Positions 1 through 8,862 of a stretch of 64,000 nt of DNA are shown here, one piece after another. The DNA is from Muribaculaceae bacterium (lineage in GTDB: Bacteria; Bacteroidota; Bacteroidia; Bacteroidales; Muribaculaceae). The translations under genes and the position numbers were made by a program. The stretch's first letter is position 1. Every line of letters starts with the position of its first letter. The stretch spans positions 10,434-74,433 of the forward strand of contig WGUO01000018.1 in NCBI GenBank assembly GCA_014867205.1, in the 5' to 3' direction. The notes under the pieces were generated by a model. The model searched no databases. It had not been told where the DNA came from and saw nothing but the letters and a program-made list of their open reading frames with translations.

Positions 1-1653
1 CATCCACAGTGACCTCAAACGTCTCGGGATTGACCTCGATAGTCGGTGTGGCGGTGTTGAGCACCATGTCTTTCTTGGAGATCTGGCGGCAGCGGTGCAC
101 GGGGTATACGATGCTCTGGAGGTTGAGTTTCTCCTTGATGCCGTCGTCGAATGCAGCCTGCGAAACGAACGACATGCGGGTATGCGGGAGTGAGGATCCA
201 TACATGCCGTACATCGGACGCATGATCTTAGGCTGCGGCGTGGTGAGCGATGAGTTGGGGTCGCCCATGTTGGCGTAGTTGATGAATCCACCCTTGATGA
301 CCATCTTGGGCTTTGTCCCGAAGAATTCAGGTTCCCAGAGAACAAGGTCGGCCATCTTGCCGACGGCTATAGAGCCGAGCACATCGGAGATACCATAGCA
401 GATTGCGGGATTGAGTGTGATCTGAGCCAGATAGCGGAGCACGCGGAAGTTGTCGTTGGAGTCGGAGTCCTCGGGAAGTTTGCCGCGGACAGACTTCATG
501 TAGGAGGCCATCTGGAACGTTCGCATGAAAGACTCACCGACCCGGCCCATGGCCTGGGAGTCAGACGACACCATCGAGATGATTCCGAGGTCATGGAAGA
601 CGTTCTCGGCGGCCTGGGTCTCTGGGCGCACGCGACTCTCTGCGAATGCCACGTCAGACGGGATGTTCGGGTTCAGGTTATGGCAGACCATGATCATGTC
701 GAAGAGCTCGGCCTGCGAGTTGACGCCGAACGGAAGGGTGGGGTTGGTCGAAGATGGTAGCACATTGTTGAGCGATACTACCTTCAGCAAGTCGGGGGCA
801 TGGCCGCCGCCGGCGCCCTCGGTGTGGTATGTGTGTATGGTGCGTCCGTCGATTGCGGCGATGGTGTCCTCCACATATCCGCACTCGTTCAGGGTGTCGG
901 TATGTATGGCGACCTGAACATCCATCTTGTCGGAGACCTCCAGGCAGGCGCGTATGGCAGCCGGGGTTGTGCCCCAGTCCTCATGGATCTTGAAACCGCA
1001 GGCGCCGGCCACAATCTGTTCCTCAAGCGGGCCATGCACGGAGCAGTTGCCCTTGCCGAGCAGGCCGACATTGATGGGGAGTCCGTCGAGACTCTGCAGC
1101 ATGCGTGCCAGATTCCAGGGTCCGGATGTGATGGTGGTTCCGTTGGAGCCGTCGGTGGGGCCGATGCCGCCGCCAATCAGGGTTGTGATGCCGTTGGCGA
1201 GGCAGTTGTATGCCTGCTGCGGAGAGACCATATGAACATGGCCGTCTATTCCGGCAGCCGTCAGTATGCAGTGCTCGCCTGAGATGGCGTCGGTCGAGGG
1301 TCCTGTCACGATTGTCGGAGTGACACCCTTCATCACGTTGGGGTTACCGGCCTTGCCGATACCCGATATCTTGCCATCCTTGATGCCGACATCGGCCTTA
1401 ATTACACCGAGCAGCGGGTCGAGGATAGTGACGTTGGTTATGACGAGGTCTACGCTGCCGCCGTCGGATGTGCACTCGTTGTCGAGGCCCATGCCGTCGC
1501 GCAGGGTCTTGCCGCCGCCGTAAACGGCCTCGTCGCCATAGACGCGGAGGTCCTTTTCTATCTCAACATAAAGGTCGGTGTTGGCCAGACGGATCTTGTC
1601 ACCAACGGTTGGTCCGAACAGCATGTTGTTGTCTTGTCTTGATATTGTAGCCA
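1..1653 (-). CDS. ureC: Urease subunit alpha (catalytic), 3' end cut by window edge
   Basis: Catalytic subunit of nickel urease, which hydrolyses urea to ammonia and carbamate in the cytoplasm. 551 residues are visible from the ATG at 1653; the family is about 570 long, so only about 20 C-terminal residues lie outside the window. Nickel ligands are present at a constant +5 offset from Klebsiella numbering: His139 and His141 (GHVHMV), the carbamylated Lys222 in GFKIHEDWG, His251 and His277. The flap carries Cys324-His325, and SSDSQAMGR holds the expected Asp near 365. The residue after the flap His is Asn (CHNLN). It is the last of ureA-ureB-ureC here; accessory genes for nickel insertion are expected beyond position 1 but are not seen. 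The reading frame runs off the edge without a stop. Confidence 0.98.
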
Positions 1654-1728
1654 TAGGGATAATTCTTAAGTAGCTGTTAAGCTTGATCTACATTATGGTA
1701 ACTGAAAAGATATAGCCTTGTCAGCCAC

Positions 1729-2280
1729 TTATTTTTTAATTTCTGTCTGAGTGTACTCAGCATCGGCCTCCTCTTCTGGCACTGACTTGTAGCCATACTC
1801 TCTCATGCGGCGGAGGGCCTCCAGTTTTTTGGGATAGTAGTTGGGGAAGTCCTCGAGTCCGGCATATCCGTTTACCAGGTCGTCGAAGCCTATGATGCGG
1901 CGCTTCCCTGAGAAAGCCACGAGCTCGACCTCCTTCTCGTCGCCCGGCTCGAAGCGGATCGCTGTTGTGGCGGGGATATTGAGATGATAGCCGAAAGCCT
2001 TCTCCCTGTCGAACTCAAGATATCGGTTCACCTCGAAGAAGTGGTAGTGTGAGCCGATCTGGATAGGACGGTCGCCTGTGTTGCGCACCTTGAGCTTTAC
2101 TGTGCGGCGGTCGGCGTTGTATTCAATAGGTTCGGAGGCGAGGATTACGCCCCCCACGGGCACGTAAGTGTCGGGCTTGAATCCCGGAGTATTGGGGTAG
2201 GCAATAGGTGGATTCCCGGGAAAAATGCCGTCGGGCTGCGAGTATGTAGCTGCGGCGCTGTTGTTGGTTGTGTCAGCCAT
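1729..2280 (-). CDS. ureB: Urease subunit beta, with N- and C-terminal extensions
   Basis: Structural beta subunit that packs with the gamma and alpha subunits in the urease trimer. 183 residues against roughly 100-130 for a usual stand-alone beta subunit. The core begins near residue 38 (YVPVGGVILASEPIEYN) and includes the conserved NTGDRPIQIGSHYHFFEVN and GFDDLVNG segments. About 35 residues precede the core, rich in Pro, Asn and Ala. About 45 follow it, including FPNYYPKKLEALRRMREYGY and an acidic end. The gene starts 20 bases after ureA ends, and ureC starts 75 bases after it ends, so the three form one operon. The extensions could alter packing of the holoenzyme, which is inference. Confidence 0.97.
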   Translation of the reverse strand: MADTTNNSAAATYSQPDGIFPGNPPIAYPNTPGFKPDTYVPVGGVILASEPIEYNADRRTVKLKVRNTGDRPIQIGSHYHFFEVNRYLEFDREKAFGYHLNIPATTAIRFEPGDEKEVELVAFSGKRRIIGFDDLVNGYAGLEDFPNYYPKKLEALRRMREYGYKSVPEEEADAEYTQTEIKK

Positions 2281-2300
2281 AGTATTCTGCTTTACTGGGT

Positions 2301-2603
2301 TTACTTAATGGGTTGATGGATGCTGACCAGACGCGAGCCATCGGTGAATACGGCCTCGACCTGAAGCAGGGTGATCATGTCGGCGACTCCCTCCATAACC
2401 TGGTCTTTGGTAAGCACCTGTGCTGCCTGGTGCATGACTTCCTCTACGGTCTTTCCCTCGCGAGCCATCTCGAGGGCAGCGCTGGTGATGTAGGCGACAG
2501 CCTCCGGATAGTTAAGTTTCAGGCCCTTGTTAAGGCGGCGCTCTGCGATCATGCCCATGCTCAATAGTATGAGCTTGTCTTTCTCTTTGGGTGTTAAGTG
2601 CAT
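2301..2603 (-). CDS. ureA: Urease subunit gamma
   Basis: Small gamma subunit of urease, 100 residues, matching the usual length. It begins with the family-typical MHLTPKEKDKL and carries the conserved helical stretch around ERRLNKGLKLNYPEAVAYI, then GKTVEEVM and the C-terminal VEAVFTDGSRLVSIHQPI. The frame is open 9 codons further upstream to a TTG at 2630, but the ATG at 2603 gives the canonical N terminus and was chosen. It is the first gene of the ureABC operon. A strong hairpin at 2702-2741 lies upstream and ends the preceding transcript. No clear TAnnTTTG promoter was found in the roughly 100 bases before the start. Confidence 0.97.
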   Translation of the reverse strand: MHLTPKEKDKLILLSMGMIAERRLNKGLKLNYPEAVAYITSAALEMAREGKTVEEVMHQAAQVLTKDQVMEGVADMITLLQVEAVFTDGSRLVSIHQPIK

Positions 2604-2701
2604 AGTGTTAATTGTTAAGGTGGTTGGCAATCATCGTGGACTTGCTCTGAGAGGCAGTCCGCGCCGCCCTGCCGCAGGCGGGCGCTTTAGTGGTATCTGT
2701 A

Positions 2702-2741
2702 ACAAAAACAAACGATACCGCCTCGGGGTTTACGGTATCGT
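2702..2741 (-). terminator. Rho-independent terminator between small membrane protein gene and ureA
   Basis: On the minus strand a perfect 9-bp stem (ACGATACCG / CGGTATCGT, plus positions 2712-2720 and 2733-2741) is followed by the T-rich run TTTGTTTTTGTT. It would end the transcript of the gene at 2862-3095 and separate it from the urease operon. An attenuator role for urease cannot be excluded. Confidence 0.75.
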
Positions 2742-2861
2742 CAAATAATTTTGGCTCTTTTCAGGAAGGCACCTTAATGAAGGCTTCCAATGAAGTAGCC
2801 CAAATGAATGAGTCCTGATGAATCTATATGAAAGAGTCTTAATAATGAGTGATGATAATAT

Positions 2862-3095
2862 TTATTTAATGTTATTTCTGTGCGTGCGGGGGTCGCCGGC
2901 CTTGACAAGCTCGCGGAACACACTGGGGTCGGTTATCACATCATCGCGGCTGTCGAGGTCATGGCGCAGGTCGTCGATATCATCCTCGGCAGAGTCGAAA
3001 CTGCCCGAAGTCAGATGGCTGATGCCTAATAGCAGCAGAATCATTACGCAGAGGATCACGATTACGAGGACGGCTTTGAGTATTGTAATTGTCAT
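2862..3095 (-). CDS. Small single-pass membrane protein, unknown function
   Basis: A 77-residue ORF with one strongly hydrophobic segment (about residues 4-26: ILKAVLVIVILCVMILLLLG) and then a charged tail rich in Asp and Arg (DSAEDDIDDLRHDLDSRDD). The likely topology is a membrane anchor with an acidic soluble tail of about 50 residues. It is followed on its own strand by the terminator at 2702-2741, and urease genes lie beyond it. I do not recognise a family. The membrane segment, sensible start and downstream terminator support a real gene; no homology evidence was available. Confidence 0.55.
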   Translation of the reverse strand: MTITILKAVLVIVILCVMILLLLGISHLTSGSFDSAEDDIDDLRHDLDSRDDVITDPSVFRELVKAGDPRTHRNNIK

Positions 3096-3460
3096 TGGTC
3101 GGAATTTACTGATTAAGTCGGAATTTGCTGATTAATAAGTGTTATTAATTCATGCTTCATGTATCTTATCAACGTCCCAACTCGCCAAAAGGTTCTGGCA
3201 ATGGGCAGTCTTCAGTCAGCAATGCAGTTAGAAATCAGTAATCAGGAGTCAATAGGGTGTTGAGTGCCGAGGGGGTCTGCCCTTGGTTCTTTTTACAGCA
3301 ATCCTAAATCCTAAACAACTGTAATCCTGACCCTCCCCCCTAAACTTTATCTATTTTTACATGCTTGCCGAACTTAAGGTCAAATAAAATGTTAATAAGG
3401 TAAAATAAATCAAAACTCACAAAACAAAATATCGAAAAACAAACCTAAAACAAAAGAGTT
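3096..3460. other. Intergenic region, no gene seen
   Basis: 365 AT-rich bases between the divergent small membrane protein gene and the LRR gene. They hold two copies of the heptamer ATCCTAA at 3301-3314 and A-rich sequence just before the LRR start. No RNA gene and no clear TTTG / TAnnTTTG promoter pair was recognised. Confidence 0.5.
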
Positions 3461-4531
3461 ATGAAAAGAACAGTATTAGTAATGTCAGCAATTCTGGCAG
3501 TCGCTTCGTGCGGCTTCGCACAGAGTTTAAATAAAAATGAGGCCAAGGCCCTGCAGTCGTTCATGACGCAGACTGCAGTCAATGGCAATACCAACGGGAA
3601 TGTCCTTGGTCTCCAGGCTAATAATATCGCCATGCTGCCGGGCGTCAAGGTCGAGAACGGACATGTCACCGAGATAGACTGGCGAGGCAAGAAACTGGCC
3701 GGCGACCTCAACCTCAAGAATTTCCCCGCGTTGCAGAAAGTCGATGTGTCGGGCAATAAGATCACGTCTCTTACCCTGGCCAACAATCCTGTGCTGTTCG
3801 AGGTGAATGCGTCGAAAAACAGCATCTCGACACTCGACATCACCAACTGCCCACAGGTGCAGACCCTGCGCATCAACCGTAACCGTCTGGCGGAGATGGA
3901 CCTCGGGCAGGTTCCCCTGCTCAAACGCCTCAATATCGCCGGCAACCAGTTCGAGGCGCTCGACGTAACCAACGCCGTCAACCTCGAGAGTCTCAACTGC
4001 ATGAGCAACCGTCTGGAGAACCTCAACGTGGCCGGATGCCAGTCGCTCAAGAACCTTTATGCCGGCTATAATGACCTCACCGGCCTTGAACTTCAGGGGT
4101 GTATCAACCTGCAGAACCTCAACCTCAACGGCAACAAGATCATGAAGCTCTACATCCAGGATCTTCCTGCCCTTACGGCTCTGCTCTGCAGCGACAACCA
4201 CATGACCGCCCTCGTGCTCAACAACTGCAAGAGCATCAATGAGGTGTGGGCTCCCTACAATGACCTTACCCAGTTCCAGGTAGGCAATGCGCAACAGCTT
4301 GCGTTTGTCAACGTCGAATGGAATGACCTGACAACACTCGACCTCTCCAACCTCAATTTCCTCCAGCGCATCAATGCCGCCAACAACCAGCTCATCACTC
4401 TCGACGTCACCAATGACCCGATGCTGACGACAATCAACGTCACCAACAACGACATGCTCAACGATCTGCGCACCGAGATGTGCCCGATGCTGCGCAACGT
4501 GATCGGTTACGATCAGTGGGAGATGTTCTGA
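3461..4531 (+). CDS. Secreted leucine-rich repeat protein
   Basis: 356 residues. A signal sequence (MKRTVLVMSAILAVASCGFA) leads into about 45 residues of spacer, then regular 21-residue leucine-rich repeats run from about residue 65 to the end. Typical units read LQKVDVSGNKITSLTLANNP and VQTLRINRNRLAEMDL, giving the alternating L-x-x-L-x-x-x-x-N-x-I/L pattern of internalin-like LRRs. VASC at residues 14-17 could serve as a lipobox, so the protein may be a lipoprotein or a periplasmic/secreted protein. No C-terminal sorting domain or barrel is visible. LRR arrays usually bind proteins or glycans; the partner here is unknown. It is a single gene, closed by the terminator at 4573-4606. Confidence 0.85.
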   Translation: MKRTVLVMSAILAVASCGFAQSLNKNEAKALQSFMTQTAVNGNTNGNVLGLQANNIAMLPGVKVENGHVTEIDWRGKKLAGDLNLKNFPALQKVDVSGNKITSLTLANNPVLFEVNASKNSISTLDITNCPQVQTLRINRNRLAEMDLGQVPLLKRLNIAGNQFEALDVTNAVNLESLNCMSNRLENLNVAGCQSLKNLYAGYNDLTGLELQGCINLQNLNLNGNKIMKLYIQDLPALTALLCSDNHMTALVLNNCKSINEVWAPYNDLTQFQVGNAQQLAFVNVEWNDLTTLDLSNLNFLQRINAANNQLITLDVTNDPMLTTINVTNNDMLNDLRTEMCPMLRNVIGYDQWEMF

Positions 4532-4572
4532 TAACGGGTCATATTCTGATAGCCCCGACAATAGAAATAATG

Positions 4573-4606
4573 AATGTCACCGGAATTGGTCCGGTGACAT
4601 TTTTTG
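4573..4606 (+). terminator. Rho-independent terminator after LRR gene
   Basis: A perfect 12-bp stem (AATGTCACCGGA / TCCGGTGACATT, 4573-4584 and 4590-4601) with a 5-base loop is followed directly by a T run. It lies 42 bases after the LRR stop codon and insulates the next operon. Confidence 0.93.
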
Positions 4607-4615
4607 TTTGCAAAT

Positions 4616-4647
4616 TTTGCATAAACCGTTTATATTAATTAATTTTG
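4616..4647 (+). promoter_or_regulatory. Bacteroidetes-type sigma promoter for kinase operon
   Basis: TTTG at 4616-4619, a 20-base spacer and TAATTTTG at 4640-4647 match the Bacteroidetes consensus TTTG-N19-21-TAnnTTTG exactly. Transcription would start near 4654, about 80 bases before the ATG at 4735. Confidence 0.8.
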
Positions 4648-4734
4648 TGAGAATAATGGGACACCATGCGTCGGCCGTTGTGAAGCCGGCTATGCGAGGT
4701 GTCATATCCTGCATGTGATTGCATAATAAAGAAT

Positions 4735-5586
4735 ATGATATACAAACTGATAGCGGATGCCGGCTCTACGCGCATCGACTGGGCTCTGACCGACAGCCGG
4801 GGTGTCGAGGTGCAGCGTCTGGCTACTGACGGTCTCAACGCGCTGCTTGCCACACCGGCAGAGATTACGCGTGTCCTGTCAGGCGTCAGAAGCAGGCTTC
4901 CAGAGGATGCAGAGGTTGCCGCGGTGCATTATTATGGTGCCGGCTGTGCCACCGAGTCGATATGCGCCTCGATGGCGCGGCAGATCGCTGAGGCTTTCGG
5001 CTGCGGCGACGTGTCGGTGTCGTCCGATCTGCTGGCTGCCGCCCGCGGGCTGCTCGGGCATGAGCGCGGCATAGCCTGCATACTCGGCACCGGGAGCAAC
5101 TCCTGCCTCTACGACGGCGAGAGAATTGAGGCGAATGTACCGTCGCTCGGCTTCATCCTCGGTGACGAGGGGAGCGGCGCCGCTCTCGGCAAGCGCCTCG
5201 TGGCCGATGCGTTCAAGGGACAGTTACCGACGTTGATACGCGAGAAGTTTCTTGAGGAATTCGGTCTGACGCTTGGTGACATACTGCAACGCGTGTACCG
5301 CGATCCGCAGCCAAGCAAGTTCCTGGCCTCTCTGGTGCCTTTCCTGCACGCACACTTGTGGAACCCGTATGTTCACTCGCTGGTGCGCAGGGAGTTCGAG
5401 AGTTTCATGACGCGCAATGTGTCGGCCTACGACGGCTCGCGCCGTCTGCCGGTCAGCTTCACCGGGGGCATCGCCTTCCATTTCGCCGACCAGTTGCGCG
5501 AGGCTGCTCATTCGCTTGGCTTCAGGGTCGGGGAGATCACAAGCCAGCCCCTCGACGGGCTGGTCAGCTATCATTCAATTATCTGA
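4735..5586 (+). CDS. BadF/BadG/BcrA/BcrD-type ATPase, N-acetylglucosamine kinase-like
   Basis: 283 residues of the ASKHA sugar-kinase fold. Phosphate-1 motif ADAGSTRIDWAL stands near the N terminus, phosphate-2 motif GTGSNSCLYDG in the middle, followed by GDEGSGAALGKRL and the adenosine-binding SFTGGIAFHF near the C terminus. This order is that of N-acetylglucosamine kinases of the BadF/BcrA family, which phosphorylate free GlcNAc at O6 using ATP; the true substrate is not proven. The ATG at 4735 was chosen over an in-frame GTG at 4699 because it starts directly at the fold (MIYKLIADAG). First gene of a run continuing through 9471. The following SGNH hydrolase starts 4 bases after its stop. 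Confidence 0.85.
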   Translation: MIYKLIADAGSTRIDWALTDSRGVEVQRLATDGLNALLATPAEITRVLSGVRSRLPEDAEVAAVHYYGAGCATESICASMARQIAEAFGCGDVSVSSDLLAAARGLLGHERGIACILGTGSNSCLYDGERIEANVPSLGFILGDEGSGAALGKRLVADAFKGQLPTLIREKFLEEFGLTLGDILQRVYRDPQPSKFLASLVPFLHAHLWNPYVHSLVRREFESFMTRNVSAYDGSRRLPVSFTGGIAFHFADQLREAAHSLGFRVGEITSQPLDGLVSYHSII

Positions 5587-5590
5587 CGAT

Positions 5591-6286
5591 ATGGATAAGA
5601 AACTGATACCATACACATGTTTTTGCCGCCTGCGCTCCGTCACACTTGCCGCCGCGCTGGGACTCGCCGTCATGGCGCCGGTCACTCTGGCGTTCGCCGA
5701 TGAATACTGGGATCAGAAGACAAGCCTGTATGAGATTCTGCCGATTGATGGCGACGACATAGTGTTTCTCGGTAACTCGATAACTGACGGAGGCGAGTTT
5801 CACGAGCTTTTCGATAACCCTCAGATCAAGAACCGGGGCATCCGCTCGGATGTGATTACCGGTGTCGAGAAGCGCCTCGGGCAGGTGACCGGCGGCCAAC
5901 CGGCAAAGATATTCCTGCTGATTGGCATCAATGATGTCTCGCATGGCCATTCAGTCGACGAGCTTGCGCGTCGCTACGAGCGGCTCGTGAGGCGCATCCG
6001 GGAACAGTCGCCCGGCACGCGACTGTATGTGCAGTCGGTCATGCCGGTCAACAACAGTTTCAGACGTTACTGTAACCTGACCGGCAAGGAGAAGACCATC
6101 CGGAAATTCAACGAGCGCATCCGCGCCATAGCCGATGCCAACGGTGCTGTCTACGTAGACCTGTGGCCTTTTCTTGCCGATGCCGACGGCAATCTGAAGC
6201 GAGAGTATACCAACGACGGTCTGCATCTCAACGGGCGCGGCTATCGTGTATGGACCGACGGGATCCGTCAGCTGGTCCGGGAGTAA
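5591..6286 (+). CDS. Secreted SGNH/GDSL-family hydrolase
   Basis: 231 residues with an N-terminal signal sequence ending near AFADEYWDQ (about residue 36). SGNH blocks are clear. Block I reads VFLGNSITDGG with the nucleophile Ser in GNSIT, block III reads LIGINDV with the Asn, and block V is DGLHLNGRGY with catalytic Asp and His. Such Bacteroidetes proteins are usually esterases that remove acetyl or acyl groups from sugars in the periplasm. The neighbouring amino-sugar-type kinase suggests a role in host or peptidoglycan sugar use, which is inference. The start at 5591 gives a clean signal peptide; longer upstream frames overlap the kinase gene. Confidence 0.9.
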   Translation: MDKKLIPYTCFCRLRSVTLAAALGLAVMAPVTLAFADEYWDQKTSLYEILPIDGDDIVFLGNSITDGGEFHELFDNPQIKNRGIRSDVITGVEKRLGQVTGGQPAKIFLLIGINDVSHGHSVDELARRYERLVRRIREQSPGTRLYVQSVMPVNNSFRRYCNLTGKEKTIRKFNERIRAIADANGAVYVDLWPFLADADGNLKREYTNDGLHLNGRGYRVWTDGIRQLVRE

Positions 6287-6299
6287 ATGAAAGAAAGTT

Positions 6300-7256
6300 A
6301 TGAAGAGTAAAGTATATGAAATCATGAGGCTTGTGGCGCTCGTGGCGATGCCGGCGGCAATGCCCCTTGCAGTAACCATGGCTCAGGAGTCGGCGCCCGC
6401 TAAGGAGGCACCTATTGTCATCGAGCCTCTTTTCGAATACCCTGTGGCCCCTGACAGCCTCTCCGGACTGACTGAGCGTTCGGACTATCTGATGGAGCAT
6501 TTCTGGGACCATATGGATTTCAAGGACAAGGACGCCGTCGACCAGAATGCGCTCAACGATGCGTTCAGCGTATATTCGGCACCGATGCAGTTCGCAAGCG
6601 TCACGGCAGTCGATGCCTCGGTCGATAAGCTGCTCACGGCCATTCAGAAGAATCCGGTGCTCACACTGCAGTTTGCCAAGGCAGCCGAGGAGGCCCTCTA
6701 TGGGCCGAGGGCATATTTCTGGAACGACGAGATATTCCTGAAGTTTCTCGACAATGTGGTGCGAAGCAAGCAAGTCAAGAAAGAGCGTAAGCTGCGCTAT
6801 GCGAGGCTGCAGACCCAGTTGCGCAACACGCTGCGCGGTGCTGTCCCTCCCGAGTTCGACTACGAGACACCAGACGGCAAGACGGCACATTACTATCCCA
6901 ACGGTGTGATAACGGTGATAGAGTTCGGTGATCCCGACTGCGACGACTGCCGCCACGCCAAACTGAAGATGGACACAGACGTGCGGTTCAGTGCCCTTGT
7001 CGATAAGGGGAAGGTCAACGTGCTCTTCATCTATGTCGACCCCGAGGATGGATGGCAGGAGAAACTCAAGGATTATCCGGCAGCATGGCATGTGGGCGCT
7101 TCGGACGTGGTGTCAGACCTGTATGACCTGCGCGAGACCCCGGCAATCTATGTGATTGACCGGGAGGGACATGTGGCCGCCAAGAATGTCGAGGTCAGGA
7201 CTGCGATGGAGATTGCGGCAGCCGCGGCCGAGCAGACACCCGTCACAAACCAATGA
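6300..7256 (+). CDS. DUF5106 protein with thioredoxin-like C-terminal domain
   Basis: 318 residues. A signal sequence of about 28 residues leads to a DUF5106-like helical domain (about 40-175; conserved YLMEHFWDHMDF and YGPRAYFWNDEIF). A thioredoxin-fold domain follows (about 195-310) with IEFGDPDCDDCRHAK; the redox pair would be Cys214 and Cys217. RETPAIYVID supplies the cis-Pro loop. This architecture is typical of Bacteroidetes periplasmic thiol-disulfide proteins, possibly involved in disulfide repair or cytochrome maturation. CDDC is an unusual intervening pair compared with CGPC or CPHC. It lies 13 bases after the SGNH hydrolase and 16 before a DoxX gene, which fits an envelope redox group. 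Confidence 0.85.
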   Translation: MKSKVYEIMRLVALVAMPAAMPLAVTMAQESAPAKEAPIVIEPLFEYPVAPDSLSGLTERSDYLMEHFWDHMDFKDKDAVDQNALNDAFSVYSAPMQFASVTAVDASVDKLLTAIQKNPVLTLQFAKAAEEALYGPRAYFWNDEIFLKFLDNVVRSKQVKKERKLRYARLQTQLRNTLRGAVPPEFDYETPDGKTAHYYPNGVITVIEFGDPDCDDCRHAKLKMDTDVRFSALVDKGKVNVLFIYVDPEDGWQEKLKDYPAAWHVGASDVVSDLYDLRETPAIYVIDREGHVAAKNVEVRTAMEIAAAAAEQTPVTNQ

Positions 7257-7272
7257 TTAACAGAGTAAAGCA

Positions 7273-7764
7273 ATGACCAATATTTTCAAGCAGATATACA
7301 TACGCACTACCGGATACTCATACACGAATATGGGACGCCTGTTCCTGCGCCTGTTTGTCGGAGTGATGCTGATGCAATTCGGATTCCGCCAGATCGGATG
7401 TTTCGATACCGGATCCGCGATTTTCCCCTCTGTGCTCGGCATGGATCCCGTCACATCGATGACCGTGTTCATCATAATCGAGGTGGCATGCTCCTTCTTC
7501 ATCATGATAGGTTTCTGCACGCGGCTCATGGTGCTTCCGCCGTTTGTGGCCATGATACTGGGCGAGCACTATCTGCTGGCCCACACGGCACAGGCTACAT
7601 ATATGATAAGCTGGACCCAACCGGCCTATCTGCCTGTGATGTTCATGGGCATATATTTCTTCATCCTGCTTGTGGGGCCAGGCAAGATATCGGTCGACTA
7701 TTTCCTGTCGCTCCATTTTATCCATGGCGATAACCAGAGCGAGGCAGAACTGGAGGAGGTATGA
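7273..7764 (+). CDS. DoxX-family membrane protein
   Basis: 163 residues with about four transmembrane segments (near residues 22-40, 60-82, 85-105 and 118-140). The N-terminal GRLFLRLFVGVMLMQFGFRQ is the DoxX/YphA signature. DoxX proteins are inner-membrane proteins linked to thiol and redox stress handling in other bacteria; the biochemical role is not established. Its last 4 bases (ATGA) overlap the start of mnmA, so the two are translationally coupled. The upstream neighbour is a thioredoxin-like protein, which agrees with a redox function. Confidence 0.85.
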   Translation: MTNIFKQIYIRTTGYSYTNMGRLFLRLFVGVMLMQFGFRQIGCFDTGSAIFPSVLGMDPVTSMTVFIIIEVACSFFIMIGFCTRLMVLPPFVAMILGEHYLLAHTAQATYMISWTQPAYLPVMFMGIYFFILLVGPGKISVDYFLSLHFIHGDNQSEAELEEV

Positions 7765-8858
7765 GGATAGCGGTGCTTGTGTCGGGCGGCGTGGACAGTG
7801 CCGTGACGGTTGACCTGCTGCACAGGCAGGGGCATGAACTGCATCTGTTCTACATCCGCATCGGCTCGGACAACGGCGAGGGCGACTGCTCGGCCGAGGA
7901 GGATATCGAGATGTGCACGCTCATAGCCCGCAAGTACGGACTTCCGCTTGAGATAGTCTCGCTTCACGAGGAGTATTGGGAGAGTGTGATGGCCTATACG
8001 CTGCGCACGGTGAGCGCAGGACTGACGCCGCATCCCGACATGATGTGCAACAAGCTCGTGAAGTTCGGATACTTCGAGGAGCGGTGGGGGCATGAGTTCG
8101 ACAAGGTGGCCACAGGCCACTACGCCTCAATCGAGGAGCGTGACGGACGCCTTTGGCTTGCGACAGCCGCCGACCCCGTAAAAGACCAGACCGATTTTCT
8201 GGCGCAGATAAGTTACGCGCAGCTGAGCCACCTGATGTTTCCTCTCGGGGCGATTCCCAAGAGTGAGGTTCGGCGGCTTGCCGCCGAGGCGGGGCTGCCC
8301 AACGCCGTGCGCAGGGACTCGCAGGGGATATGCTTCCTGGGTAAGATCAACTACAACGACTTCCTGGAGCGTCATCTCGGCACTCGTCCCGGTCCTGTCG
8401 TTGAGATCGAGACCGGGCGAAAGATAGGGGAGCACCGCGGCTATTGGTTCTATACCATAGGCCAGCGCAAGGGCCTCGGGCTGAGCGGAGGGCCGTGGTA
8501 TGTGGTTCGCAAGAATGTCCGCGACAATGTGGTCTACGTCTCCAATGGCTATGATACGCGCCGGCAATATGGCCGCGAGATACCCGTGGAAGAGATGCAC
8601 TGGATATCGCCCGACGGCGGGATGCCTGAAGGTGATGGTCCCGACGGAATGCGCGTGGCCTTCAAGACTCGTCATTCGCCCGAGTTCTACGGCGGCCTTT
8701 TGCTGAAAAGGCCCTGCGGAGGCTATCTGGTGAAATCCGAGACAGACGTACAGGGTATAGCCCCGGGTCAATACGTGATAATATACACGCCCGACCGTCG
8801 CCTCTGCCTCGGATCGGGCATGATCAGTCTTCCCCACACAAAGAATAAACACAAATAG
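7761..8858 (+). CDS. mnmA: tRNA-specific 2-thiouridylase MnmA
   Basis: Thiolates U34 of tRNA Lys, Glu and Gln (s2U), using ATP and a persulfide sulfur. 365 residues, the family length. The ATP-binding P-loop VSGGVDS is at residues 7-13. The catalytic cysteine pair is Cys96 (DMMCNKLVKF) and Cys191 (DSQGICFLG). TGHYA and the KDQTDFLAQI region are also conserved. The C-terminal domain contains GYWFYTIGQRKGLGLSGG. It overlaps the DoxX gene by 4 bases and is followed 4 bases later by the DUF151 nuclease gene. Confidence 0.97.
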   Translation: MRIAVLVSGGVDSAVTVDLLHRQGHELHLFYIRIGSDNGEGDCSAEEDIEMCTLIARKYGLPLEIVSLHEEYWESVMAYTLRTVSAGLTPHPDMMCNKLVKFGYFEERWGHEFDKVATGHYASIEERDGRLWLATAADPVKDQTDFLAQISYAQLSHLMFPLGAIPKSEVRRLAAEAGLPNAVRRDSQGICFLGKINYNDFLERHLGTRPGPVVEIETGRKIGEHRGYWFYTIGQRKGLGLSGGPWYVVRKNVRDNVVYVSNGYDTRRQYGREIPVEEMHWISPDGGMPEGDGPDGMRVAFKTRHSPEFYGGLLLKRPCGGYLVKSETDVQGIAPGQYVIIYTPDRRLCLGSGMISLPHTKNKHK

Positions 8859-8862
8859 TATT

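Noticed and set aside
2604..2630. Upstream TTG start of ureA adding 9 residues
   Set aside because: The ATG at 2603 gives the standard urease gamma N terminus; the extra residues have no family match.
3527..4561. 344-codon ORF antisense to the LRR gene
   Set aside because: It mirrors the LRR gene's regular codon pattern and has no recognisable domain; the LRR gene has signal peptide and repeats.
6228..7091. 287-codon ORF antisense to the DUF5106 gene
   Set aside because: Composition rich in His, Arg and Val as expected for a reverse-strand shadow; no domain recognised.
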